Assembly (NCBI GenBank): GCA_019753235.1 | Contig: JAIELF010000020.1 | Coordinates: 96,693 to 160,692 of the forward strand | DNA length: 64,000 nucleotides | Direction: 5' to 3' | Origin: a bacterium | Lineage (GTDB): Bacteria > Planctomycetota > Planctomycetia > Kolteriales > Kolteriaceae | In this document: positions 55,108 through 63,408 of the stretch, in pieces | Layout: the number at the start of each line of letters is the position of its first letter | Numbering within the stretch: position 1 is the first letter of the stretch | Position numbers and translations under genes: made by a program | Notes under the pieces: generated by a model | What the model was told of the DNA's origin: nothing | The model's database searches: none | Seen by the model: only the letters and a program-made list of their open reading frames with translations

Positions 55108-56132
55108 AGATCCTGGTTGCCGACGACGATGAAATGATCGCCGACATGGTGGAGCACGTCCTATCGAAAGCAGGCTATGAGGTTCTCAAAGCCTGCAACG
55201 GAGCCGAGGCCCTTGCCATCGTGCAAGAGGAAGGAGTTCGGCTCGTGGTCTCCGACTGGGAAATGCCGGTCATGTCTGGGGTCGAGTTCTGCCGAGAAGT
55301 GCGTGCTTGCGATACCGGCGGATACGTCTACATCATTCTGCTCACCAGTCGACACTCCACGGCCGAGCGTGTGGAAGGGCTGCAGGCGGGCGCTGATGAC
55401 TTCATGGGAAAGCCGTTCGATAACGGCGAGCTTCTCGCGCGAGTCCGTAGCGGCGAACGCGTTCTTTCGCTTGAGACGCGCGATGTCGCCATCTTTGCTT
55501 TGGCTCGATTGGCAGAATCACGAGATCCCGAGACCGGGGCGCACCTCGAACGAGTCCAGTCCTACTCGAGACGTTTAGCACAGCAGCTCGCCGCTGATCC
55601 TAAGTATCACGACTGGATCGATCCGGAATATGTTCGTCTCATCTACTTGACGAGTCCTCTGCACGATATCGGCAAAGTCGGCATACCCGACTCGGTTTTG
55701 TTGAAGCCTGGCCCTCTGACCAAGAGAGAAGTTGCCATCATGAGAACGCATGCCGCCATCGGCGCGGAGACGCTGGACTCGGCATTGCGGCGATTTCCCG
55801 AAGCGTCGTTTCTGCGAATGGCTCGCGATATTGCGATCTCTCACCACGAATGGTTCGATGGGAGCGGCTATCCCGGCGGGCTACGCGGCGAAGAAATTCC
55901 CTTGGCCGGCCGAATCGTTGCCCTCGCCGACGTCTACGATGCACTCACCACCAAGAGAGTTTACAAAGAGAGCTTCGCGCACGACGTCGCACGGTCGATC
56001 ATCGCGGAAGAGTCAGGAACTCACTTCGACCCCGATGTCGTGAAAGCTTTCTTTGAATCGGAACCTGACTTCATCAAGATCCGCGAGCGATTCAACACGG
56101 TCAATAGCGTCGTGCCGGCCGGCGTCGAATAG
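55104..56132 (+). CDS. REC-HD-GYP response regulator, c-di-GMP phosphodiesterase
   Basis: The 342-residue protein has an N-terminal receiver (VADDDE, phospho-acceptor Asp51 in VSDWEMPVMSG, Lys103) and a C-terminal HD-GYP domain. That domain carries the metal pair His187-Asp188 (SPLHDIGKVGIPD), SHHEWFDGSGYPGG (GYP at about 255-257) and the later ALADVYDALTT. HD-GYP enzymes hydrolyse c-di-GMP to pGpG or GMP. Its ATG overlaps the stop of the Amt-kinase gene (ATGA), so it is the likely output partner. It ends only 6 bp from the convergent glyoxalase-like gene. Confidence 0.92.
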   Translation: MKILVADDDEMIADMVEHVLSKAGYEVLKACNGAEALAIVQEEGVRLVVSDWEMPVMSGVEFCREVRACDTGGYVYIILLTSRHSTAERVEGLQAGADDFMGKPFDNGELLARVRSGERVLSLETRDVAIFALARLAESRDPETGAHLERVQSYSRRLAQQLAADPKYHDWIDPEYVRLIYLTSPLHDIGKVGIPDSVLLKPGPLTKREVAIMRTHAAIGAETLDSALRRFPEASFLRMARDIAISHHEWFDGSGYPGGLRGEEIPLAGRIVALADVYDALTTKRVYKESFAHDVARSIIAEESGTHFDPDVVKAFFESEPDFIKIRERFNTVNSVVPAGVE

Positions 56133-56138
56133 TCTCGT

Positions 56139-57026
56139 TCAGGGTGAGTCCCAAATCCCCTCGGGAATGGGTTTGGCTTCGACAATCTCTATCGAGACCT
56201 TCTCTGGACCGACCACAAAGAAACTTCGCAAGCCGTGCTCGGGACGAACGGCAGGTTCGCTGGATATCATCACGCCAGCATCGCGCATTCGTTGGAGCAC
56301 CGGATCGATCTGCCGATACGAAAACGCAAGATGATCGATCGGCCGGCCCGTTGTTGGTTGAATTTCTTTCAATGGGGCGCTAGGCCACCACGAGGGTGGC
56401 GGGTCCTGGTCAGGCTTGCCGAAGAAAATCATCAATACATTGTCGCATGGAACAAAATTCATCCAGATCCCCAGCAGCGTGTTGGGATCTCCTTTTGGTC
56501 GAGGGACGGTCGGCCGCCGCGCCTTCAAACCCAGATGCTCGGCATACCATTGACACGTTTTGTTGACGTCCTCCGAAAAGAAATGAACATGCGCGAACCG
56601 ATGATGACCCATCGTGTTCACTTCGATCAATTCGCCGGACGGCCCGACAATGTACATGTAGAAATTGTCGAATCCCGGAAGCGGCGTCGGCGGGGTTTGG
56701 AACTCGACCCCTTGTCTCTTCATCCACTGGTATTCATTCATCACATCGACGCCCCCCCAACCGATGTGCCAGATTCCCGAAAGATGTTCCTTGGGCGGAG
56801 CGGTATCGACTTTATTGAAGATTAGAAAAGATCGTTCGCAAAAGATGGCGTCCGCCGCCCGATTGAACTTAATCGGCACGCCGCCGAAATGCTTGGCGTA
56901 ATACTTGATCGATTGATCTGGATTGACCGAGTTGATCCGAACATGATGAAACCGAGCAGGCTCCGTCGCCTGAACGAAACTGCAGACAAAGAGACTCCAC
57001 ACGACGATCGATCTTAGCATCACCAT
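56139..57026 (-). CDS. Exported VOC/glyoxalase-fold protein
   Basis: The 295-residue protein starts at the ATG at 57026 behind GGGGGG and has a signal peptide (about 1-21). It contains two vicinal-oxygen-chelate domains: FHHVRINSVNPDQSIKYYAKHFGG with later YIVGPSGELIEVNTMG, and FAHVHFFSEDVNKTCQWYAEHLG with DHLAFSYRQIDP and KVSIEIVEAKP. His and Glu metal ligands are visible. An exported VOC protein is unusual; dioxygenase, lyase or binding roles are all possible. Confidence 0.75.
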   Translation of the reverse strand: MVMLRSIVVWSLFVCSFVQATEPARFHHVRINSVNPDQSIKYYAKHFGGVPIKFNRAADAIFCERSFLIFNKVDTAPPKEHLSGIWHIGWGGVDVMNEYQWMKRQGVEFQTPPTPLPGFDNFYMYIVGPSGELIEVNTMGHHRFAHVHFFSEDVNKTCQWYAEHLGLKARRPTVPRPKGDPNTLLGIWMNFVPCDNVLMIFFGKPDQDPPPSWWPSAPLKEIQPTTGRPIDHLAFSYRQIDPVLQRMRDAGVMISSEPAVRPEHGLRSFFVVGPEKVSIEIVEAKPIPEGIWDSP

Positions 57027-57236
57027 TGTTCCCCCCCAGTGGCGTCTGCCCCAACTCGAAGGTTGTAGCATCGCACGCGACGAGTCCGCTTACCAGCAAA
57101 GAAGAAATCAGGTCGAAAAGAGCAGCAATGCGAGCTTTCCCGGGCGATCAACTCAAACAACCGTCGTCGAGGGCCAGATAAGGGGGAGTTCTCCCTTTCC
57201 CTTGACTGGGTCGGGATCTTTGGGGACGCTTTGACT

Positions 57237-57514
57237 ATGCCACGAACAGCCAGGGCCTCGGCGCGAGGTGTCGTTTACCGTGGGCGCCATCGGAAGATCT
57301 CCCGGTTCTGACGCCAAGCACGGTGGAACGCCCCTCACCCTGGACGCGATGGGTGAATCAGCCCCTCACCGACGCGGAACTCTTGTGGGTCCGATCGAGT
57401 GTCGAGCGTGGCTCGCCGTTCGGGAGTGCTCCATGGGCCAAATCGACCGCCATCCGGCTCGGCCTGGAATCAGCCCTTCGCCCGCGTGGCCGACCAAGGA
57501 AGACAATAAAGTAG
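57237..57514 (+). pseudogene. Remnant of a REP-associated tyrosine transposase (RAYT, IS200-like)
   Basis: The ATG at 57237 begins MPRTARASARGVVY, the typical N-terminus of this transposase family, but the frame stops after 24 codons. In another frame, 57293-57514 encodes the family's C-terminus: LPVLTPST, WTRWVNQPLTDAELLWVR, RGSPFGSAPW, RLGLESALRPRGRPRK. The central catalytic HUH/Tyr region, normally about 150 residues, is missing. GGGGACGCTTT before and a GTCCCCG-containing stretch after (around 57516) may be its remaining ends. It is a deletion remnant with no coding capacity. Confidence 0.75.
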
Positions 57515-57623
57515 AATGTCCCCGTTTCTTTCCTAATCGTTATCTGAGATGGGAATGCGATGGGAGAAGATTCTTTTGCTGGTTCTTGATGTGCGGAATG
57601 GAGTGGATCACTCGTCAATCAAC

Positions 57624-60600
57624 TTACTCTGGGCGGGCGTCGACGAGGATAAGACGGCCGGCGTACAGGCAGCAGAGGCGGAGGCCATCGGCGGAAGCCC
57701 AAATGCTATTTCCGCATTCAAAATGCTCGAGCGTTCCGACGCACTGGAAGGATTCGAGATCCCATAGTCGATTCCTTGGCGAGGCATCGTTGGTTAGAAG
57801 TCGTCGCCCATTATCGAGAAAGACGAGCGTATGAACTGACTCTTGATGCGGCAGCCTAGCGCGCAATTGGCCGGTGGTCGCGTCGAGAATGGAGACGAAG
57901 TTGGTGCCTCCCACGGCAAGAGTCTTCCGATCGAGTGAAATTCTAACGGCGCCCAGTGGCTGCGGATCGCACGCAATTGTTTGCATCACGCGACCATCGT
58001 CGGTCGAGATTCGACGAACAGTCCCATCCTCGCAGGCGGCTACGATAAAGACATCATGGATGAATTGCATCGAGTGAATTGCCGAGATGACTGGGTGCCG
58101 GTGGATGATCGTTGATCGGGCAACGTCCAGGATCGAAAGAGTCTGTCCGTGGGCGATTGCCACGCGGCGGCTATCAGGAGCAATCGCGACCGCTTGAATG
58201 TCTTCGGAAAGAACTTCGCGGAACACATCGTTAGGCCGAGCAAAGTGGTGAACTGAGTACGTCTTGTCTTTGTACTTATGCTCAACCAGCAAGTCACTTT
58301 GCCGAGAGACCTCCACGACGATCTCGCTGCCGAATTCATGCGTCCATTGAGCAACGGGCGGGGAAGAGCCATCGAATGGTTGACGGTAGACCTCTTGGTC
58401 GTCACTAAAAAGGACTGATTCGCCGTCGTACGTCATACAAATACGCCGCACGGGGAGATCGAAATCCCTGTTTCGAACGATCATCGGCCAAGGAGGGTCG
58501 AGATTCCAGAGGAGCAGTTCGCCCAAAGAGTCTCCCGAGAGAACGAAGCGAGCGTTTCGCGTTACGGCCATGGCGTCGACTTGTGCTGAGTGTCCGATCA
58601 AGAACTTCGGGTCGATTCCCGAAAGAGTACTGAAGCCCATAATGGAAACGGGACCCTCCTCGGAACCCCTCACCAAAACGTTTCTGTCTTTGCCGCAGTA
58701 CGGTAGCTCAGCCAGCCGAATGCTTCGAACATGGTTGGATACATTCCTTAGGTTGTTTCGTTTTCCAAAATCGTTGTCCTCGATACACCATCGCTGAACT
58801 TCTTCACTTAGGTCCGCGCCGAGGAGTTCATGGCCGTAGCGGCCAATAATGATTTGCTTTAACCAGCGATCATTGGTCACTCGAAATTGACCGTCTTCGA
58901 CACGTTTGGAGGGCTGACCTGTCTCGGTATCCCACACCCTCACGGTCATGTCTTCACTCGAGCTGTAAAGAATTGGCCTTGTCGGGTCAAAGATAACCGA
59001 CCGGACATTGTCGGTGTGGCCGATGATCTCACGGAGAAGTCTCTTTTCAGCTACATTCCACAAAACGATGCGACGATCACCACTGCCAGACGCCAGAGTA
59101 TTCCCATCGGGAGAGAAGGAAAGCGAACTGACCCAATCAGTGTGTCCCTTGAGCAAAGCGTGCTCTTGTTGTGTTGACATGTTCCAGAGTCGAACAGAGG
59201 TATCCTCAGAACCCGAGGCGAGAAGAGTTCCATCGGGTGAGAACGTGAGGGCATCGATCTCGCCCTTAAGATGCCCTGACAAAGTCCCTGCCGATTCTCC
59301 TCCAGGCAACTTCCATAGCCGAATGACGCCGTCACCTCCCGCGGAAGCCGCGATGGTTTCCTTCGGATGGATCGCCACGGCTGTGACGCCCCCTTGGTGA
59401 ATGAACAGCCTCTTGTAGGAGCTGTCGGTCCGCAGGTACTTGTCGACAAGCCGCCACTCGAAGCCGCGTACGTCGGGCTCGCCGGGCTTGGGAACGTAGC
59501 GATTCAAGACGCTTTCGACTTGGTCGCGTTTGCTTGTATTGAATCGTTCTAGAAGATCTCGCATGTCGGTGATGTACGCTTGCTTGCGTGCCTTGAGCTC
59601 GCCGGCTTGGGCCCGCTGGCGATCACGATCGGCAACATCCAGGAGTTGGGTCAGTCGCTGGTTGTACCAGAGCGAGCCAGCGACAAGTGCGGAAGCGAAA
59701 ACGGCAATCACCATGACAAGCGCTGCCCAGAGGGGATGCTTTCGTGTCCACTTGATGGCTCGTTCGAGCGGAGCGGTTTCTTTCGCGGAGACGATTTCCC
59801 CCACTAGCGCACGCCGAAGGTCCTCTGCGAGTCCCCCCGCGCTCGCGTATCGGTGATTTGGCTTCTTCTCCAGACACCTCATGCAAATGGCGGCGACGTC
59901 TCTCTCTTTGCTTGTCTTGCCGCGCGGAATCGAAGGGGGATCGTCAGAAGCAATTTGCCGAAGTGTATCAACCTCGGTCGGGCCATCGAAGGGAACGTGG
60001 CCGGTGAGAAGTTGGTAAAGGATCACTCCGAGCGAGTAGATGTCACAAGCGGTCGTCGTTTCGCCCTTCTTGCCAGTCGCTTGCTCGGGAGCCATGTACT
60101 TGACGGTGCCGAGGATCGCCCCGGTCTTGGTCATGTCGCCACCGAGCTCGGCAATCTTCGCGAGTCCGAAGTCCATGAGCTTTGGAATGCAGGGAGAGAG
60201 TGAATCACCATCACTTGGCTCGAGGCCTGTCAGCAGGACATTGCTCGGCTTGATGTCGCGATGCAGGATTCCACGGCCATGAGCATACTCCACCGCGAGG
60301 GCGAGTTGACGAACTACGTCGGCCGACCACACCGGGCTGGGTGGTGTTGATCGACCATTGAGCCATGCGGCCAATGTCGGGCCTGAGTAGTATGACATCA
60401 CCAGATAGGGCATCGGGCCTTCGTCGCCCGCTTCATGCACGGTGACAATGTTGGGATGATCGAGCTGGCCCGCCGCCGCTGCCTCTAGCTCGAATCGGCG
60501 AAGCATCGGCTCGGAGGTTAATACTTCGAGGCGTGGGATCTTGATCGCGACCTCTCGGTGGGTCAGCGGATCGTAGGCCTTGTAAACGATGCCGAACCCG

Positions 60601-60887
60601 CCGATACCGAGTTCAGACCGAATCTCGAACCGCCCGATCATGCGGGGAAGAGATCGAGTTGGCGTTTGCCGAGATTGACGGTTCGTTGCCGAGCGATCTT
60701 TCCCAAGTTCGTGCAACGCCGCGAGACATGCCTTGCCCTTGCGAACCCGTTCCTCGGCTTCCGGGGGAAGGGAATGGACCGACTGAATCGAAGTCTCGCC
60801 CGAGTGGTCTCCGTGAAGCGACCGCTGGTAGTCGTCGAGGAGTAACTCGACTAACTCGTCAATCGACTGGCCGTTCTCTTGACTCAT
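57624..60887 (-). CDS. Membrane Ser/Thr protein kinase with WD40 repeats
   Basis: This 1087-residue protein starts at the ATG at 60887 (MSQENGQSID). The kinase domain (about 85-365) has the Gly-rich loop GIGGFGIVYKAY, Lys116, ILHRDIKPSN and MDFGLAK, all required for activity. One TM helix (about 386-407, KHPLWAALVMVIAVFASALV) separates it from a helical linker and a C-terminal WD40 propeller region (about 500-1080; FSPDGTLLASGSEDTSVRLW-type repeats). This is a typical planctomycete sensor kinase. It overlaps the ECF sigma gene by 29 bp, so the two are co-expressed and may regulate each other. Confidence 0.92.
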   Translation of the reverse strand: MSQENGQSIDELVELLLDDYQRSLHGDHSGETSIQSVHSLPPEAEERVRKGKACLAALHELGKDRSATNRQSRQTPTRSLPRMIGRFEIRSELGIGGFGIVYKAYDPLTHREVAIKIPRLEVLTSEPMLRRFELEAAAAGQLDHPNIVTVHEAGDEGPMPYLVMSYYSGPTLAAWLNGRSTPPSPVWSADVVRQLALAVEYAHGRGILHRDIKPSNVLLTGLEPSDGDSLSPCIPKLMDFGLAKIAELGGDMTKTGAILGTVKYMAPEQATGKKGETTTACDIYSLGVILYQLLTGHVPFDGPTEVDTLRQIASDDPPSIPRGKTSKERDVAAICMRCLEKKPNHRYASAGGLAEDLRRALVGEIVSAKETAPLERAIKWTRKHPLWAALVMVIAVFASALVAGSLWYNQRLTQLLDVADRDRQRAQAGELKARKQAYITDMRDLLERFNTSKRDQVESVLNRYVPKPGEPDVRGFEWRLVDKYLRTDSSYKRLFIHQGGVTAVAIHPKETIAASAGGDGVIRLWKLPGGESAGTLSGHLKGEIDALTFSPDGTLLASGSEDTSVRLWNMSTQQEHALLKGHTDWVSSLSFSPDGNTLASGSGDRRIVLWNVAEKRLLREIIGHTDNVRSVIFDPTRPILYSSSEDMTVRVWDTETGQPSKRVEDGQFRVTNDRWLKQIIIGRYGHELLGADLSEEVQRWCIEDNDFGKRNNLRNVSNHVRSIRLAELPYCGKDRNVLVRGSEEGPVSIMGFSTLSGIDPKFLIGHSAQVDAMAVTRNARFVLSGDSLGELLLWNLDPPWPMIVRNRDFDLPVRRICMTYDGESVLFSDDQEVYRQPFDGSSPPVAQWTHEFGSEIVVEVSRQSDLLVEHKYKDKTYSVHHFARPNDVFREVLSEDIQAVAIAPDSRRVAIAHGQTLSILDVARSTIIHRHPVISAIHSMQFIHDVFIVAACEDGTVRRISTDDGRVMQTIACDPQPLGAVRISLDRKTLAVGGTNFVSILDATTGQLRARLPHQESVHTLVFLDNGRRLLTNDASPRNRLWDLESFQCVGTLEHFECGNSIWASADGLRLCCLYAGRLILVDARPE

Positions 60888-61506
60888 CGCGAGCCATCCT
60901 GTCGGCAAGTTCGTCGATCGCCCGGGCCCAAATTTTGCGGGCGGCGTCGGCGCTTTTGCCAATTGCCTGTCCAACTTCTTCGAATCCCAGGCCTTCCAGG
61001 CTTCGAAGCTGAATGACCCGTCGCTGCTCGTTGGAGAGCAGTTCGATTTCCAGGGCCAGGATTCTCTTGATCTCGGCGTTCGCCACCAAACTGCTGGGAC
61101 TCGAATCGGACGCTGCTAACTGTCCGACCCATCCCGAACCGCTGGCATTCGCGTCGATGGGAATCTCTCGCGCGCACTCTCTCTTGTCGGCGAACCGAAA
61201 TCGCCGCTCGGCATCCCGAAGATTGTTCAGTAGAATTTGCCGCAACCATGCCTTAAGTTCCCCGTCTGTCTTCCCTTCGAACTGGGGAAAGTGCCGAGTC
61301 GCCTGATAACAAGTCTCTTGCACTAGATCGCTCGGGGCGACTTTCTGAGCCAACTCCGACGAAAGCTCGCCGTTGGCGATCGTAAGCAAGTATCCCCGGT
61401 AAAAGTCCAGCAGCTTTCCTACTGCCGAGAACGATCCATCTCGGGCGGAGCAGATCGATGCTTCGACCGACCAACCATCAGCGTGCTCGGCATGGTGGTT
61501 CAACAC
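60859..61506 (-). CDS. ECF-type RNA polymerase sigma factor
   Basis: The 215-residue protein starts with GTG at 61506 behind GAGGAGA. Region 2 is seen in LAQKVAPSDLVQETCYQATRHFPQ and WLRQILLNNLRDAERRF; region 4 in ALEIELLSNEQRRVIQLRSLEG, split, and FEEVGQAIGKSADAARKIWARAIDEL. No anti-sigma gene is adjacent. Instead the kinase gene follows with a 29-bp overlap, an arrangement seen in kinase-controlled ECF groups, so phosphorylation by the kinase is a reasonable inference. Confidence 0.88.
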   Translation of the reverse strand: MLNHHAEHADGWSVEASICSARDGSFSAVGKLLDFYRGYLLTIANGELSSELAQKVAPSDLVQETCYQATRHFPQFEGKTDGELKAWLRQILLNNLRDAERRFRFADKRECAREIPIDANASGSGWVGQLAASDSSPSSLVANAEIKRILALEIELLSNEQRRVIQLRSLEGLGFEEVGQAIGKSADAARKIWARAIDELADRMARDESRERPVD

Positions 61507-61758
61507 GATCTCTCCTCTACAGACGAAAAGGATGACCGGAACGGACAGAAACTGGAAACATTGGATTTCAACCGACTCAAGGGCGCTTTTCCAGGGCCCA
61601 GCGGAAACTCGCCGACTGGCTTGCTCTTTTCTGTGATCGCCGGTCGAAAAGTGTAGCGCAGGGTGGCAAGATTCTGCAGCGCTCGTTTGAACAGGTCCTG
61701 GACCTTTGGTCTGCTCTCCTGAAACCGTGCCACGAGTTATGATAGTCCGTAGGCCGAT

Positions 61759-61947
61759 TGACCCGCTCTGGTTTTCTGATCCACTTCGAAGTTGAGTGTT
61801 TCAGGTGTCCAAGGCATCAGCCCGGAGCGAAGGCGTAGCCGAAGCGTAGGGTTGATGCCTTGCGGCGAACTCCGCAGGGGGAACGTCCCCCAGGCTGCTG
61901 TGGGGTCGCCGCTCGTTGTAATCCTGCCGCCATTCGTCGCTCTTTGC
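61759..61947 (-). mobile_element. IS3-family transposase C-terminal remnant with one end
   Basis: Minus-strand codons 61947-61801 read AKSDEWRQDYNERRPHSS, LGDVPPAEFAARHQ and a short tail to TGA. This is the well-known C-terminus of IS3-family OrfB (DDE integrase). A TAA directly precedes it at 61950-61948, so the rest of the transposase is gone. After the stop, a 40-bp tail ending in TGACCC at about 61759 resembles the terminal inverted repeat of such elements. Between here and the sigma gene (61507-61758) I see nothing else. Confidence 0.7.
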
Positions 61948-62076
61948 TTAAGAATCCGGCGCAGTCAATGCACGCAGAGGCTCGCACCGAGGGGAATACA
62001 AAAACCGAGGACTTAGCAAAAACATTGGAAATGCGACTTGCTGCGAGTTTATGCAAGTCCTTAAATTATAAGGGAA

Positions 62077-62149
62077 TGGACCGAAAGGGATTTGAACCCT
62101 CGACCTCTGCATTGCGAACGCAGCGCTCTCCCAACTGAGCTATCGGCCC
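62077..62149 (-). tRNA. tRNA-Ala (anticodon CGC)
   Basis: A 73-nt cloverleaf on the minus strand: acceptor GGGCCGA/TCGGTCC containing the G3-U70 pair, the alanine identity element, D-arm GCTC...GAGC, anticodon stem CTGCG/TGCAG with loop TTCGCAA, and T-arm GAGGG-TTCAAAT-CCCTT. The discriminator base is A. CCA is not encoded. It reads GCG codons. Confidence 0.97.
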
Positions 62150-62311
62150 TGGGAACGAACTTGATCAAAGCCCGTTTCGAACGAAGTTCCTCCACTCAGG
62201 CGAACGTCCCTGAGAAGAAGCAAAAACGACGAGCTTACTGGTTGCATTCTAAGACAGAAGCGGGAACGAACAAGGCTTCCCGTCGATTGGGAGTTGTGTT
62301 GATGGGCGGAC

Positions 62312-63190
62312 TCACCAAAGATCCACCTGCAATTCGAGTTGGAAAGTAGTTTCTTCCTCGACCCGGGCCAGGACTAACTCGATCAGTTGCCGAACGTCCC
62401 GGCTGCTGGCTCCGGGGAGGGCAACAATGTAGCAAGGGTCGCGATGCGAAAGCTCGGCTTTGCCGACCTTGGTCCCACGGAGGCCGGCCTTGTCGATCAA
62501 CTCGGCAGCGCTCATGCCGCGAGGATTACGAAAGACATACCCCGCGTTCTCTGTCGGATCGGGTTGATGGCCTTGCCGCTCGATCCAGATCTTCTTGATT
62601 CGCCGAACCAGGTCGTCGGGATTCTCATGTAGCAAGTCGACCGCGGCGCTGATGATGATGCCGTCGTCAAGATTGCTGGAGCGATACCCGAAACGAAGCA
62701 GCGATCGGGGGCGGGTTTCGATGGATCCGGTCGAGTCGACGAGTTCAACGGAGTGAACAAAGGGGCCGATGTCGCCTGACTTTCCCCCCGCATTCTTGCA
62801 GATCGCCCCGCCGACGGTCCCGGGTACGCCGACGAGAACTTCCAGTCCCGATAAGCCCGCTTGGCATGTGGTTGAAATTGCATCCGCCAGGCTGAGGCCG
62901 CCCCCAAGGGTCGCGCGGGTTTTATCGATGGAGACCTTTTGAAAAGTTGGATCGGAAAGTTCTATCACGAGGCCGGCAACGCCCTCATCGGGAATGAGAA
63001 TGTTGGATCCGCCGCCGAGCACTTTCCAAGGAATGCCCGCGGCATTGCTTGCTTTGATGAGTGCGACAAGATCTTCTCGCGTGCGTGGTCGAGCGAACAT
63101 CTCAGCGGACCCACCGACGCGAAAGCATGAAAGCTCGCCGAGCGGTACTTGCTTCGAGACGAGGGAAGGGAATTGGCTTGCGAGATCCAT
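62312..63190 (-). CDS. murB: UDP-N-acetylenolpyruvoylglucosamine reductase
   Basis: The 292-residue protein starts at the ATG at 63190 with GAAGGA upstream. MurB reduces UDP-GlcNAc-enolpyruvate in peptidoglycan synthesis with FAD and NADPH. FAD-binding features: SCFRVGGSAEMFARP, KVLGGGSNILIPDEG and VLVGVPGTVGGAICKNAGG. The substrate motif GYRSSNL is present, as is the late Glu (FQLELQVDLW). The catalytic Ser/Cys normally found in NAG[S/C]xFKNP is Tyr218 here (ENAGYVFRNP), a notable deviation. The length fits the shorter MurB class. Confidence 0.88.
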   Translation of the reverse strand: MDLASQFPSLVSKQVPLGELSCFRVGGSAEMFARPRTREDLVALIKASNAAGIPWKVLGGGSNILIPDEGVAGLVIELSDPTFQKVSIDKTRATLGGGLSLADAISTTCQAGLSGLEVLVGVPGTVGGAICKNAGGKSGDIGPFVHSVELVDSTGSIETRPRSLLRFGYRSSNLDDGIIISAAVDLLHENPDDLVRRIKKIWIERQGHQPDPTENAGYVFRNPRGMSAAELIDKAGLRGTKVGKAELSHRDPCYIVALPGASSRDVRQLIELVLARVEEETTFQLELQVDLW

Positions 63191-63408
63191 TGCGAGTCCT
63201 TCGGTTCTCTTGCCCCGGGGGCTAACAGCTTTTTCAGTAATGGAGATAGACGCCTGAAGGCAATCCATCATCTTGTTTGATCGGTCTTTCGACTAGGAAC
63301 AAGTCCCCTCTTTCACCAGCCAGCCTGGCGAGTGAACTGGTCGGGCGTTTACGTTCCACTTGCCCGTGTACGCATTTCACGACAAGCGGGCCGGCTGTCA
63401 AGCTGGCT

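Noticed and set aside
61810..61862. Long inverted repeat (14-bp arms around a 25-nt loop) that looks like a REP element
   Set aside because: It lies inside the C-terminal coding sequence of the IS3-type transposase remnant, so I treat it as part of that remnant. It may still be a structured end of the element.
61860..62349. Plus-strand frames containing MDRKGFEPSTSALR
   Set aside because: This peptide is the well-known false translation of the antisense of a tRNA gene. The tRNA-Ala at 62077-62149 explains it.
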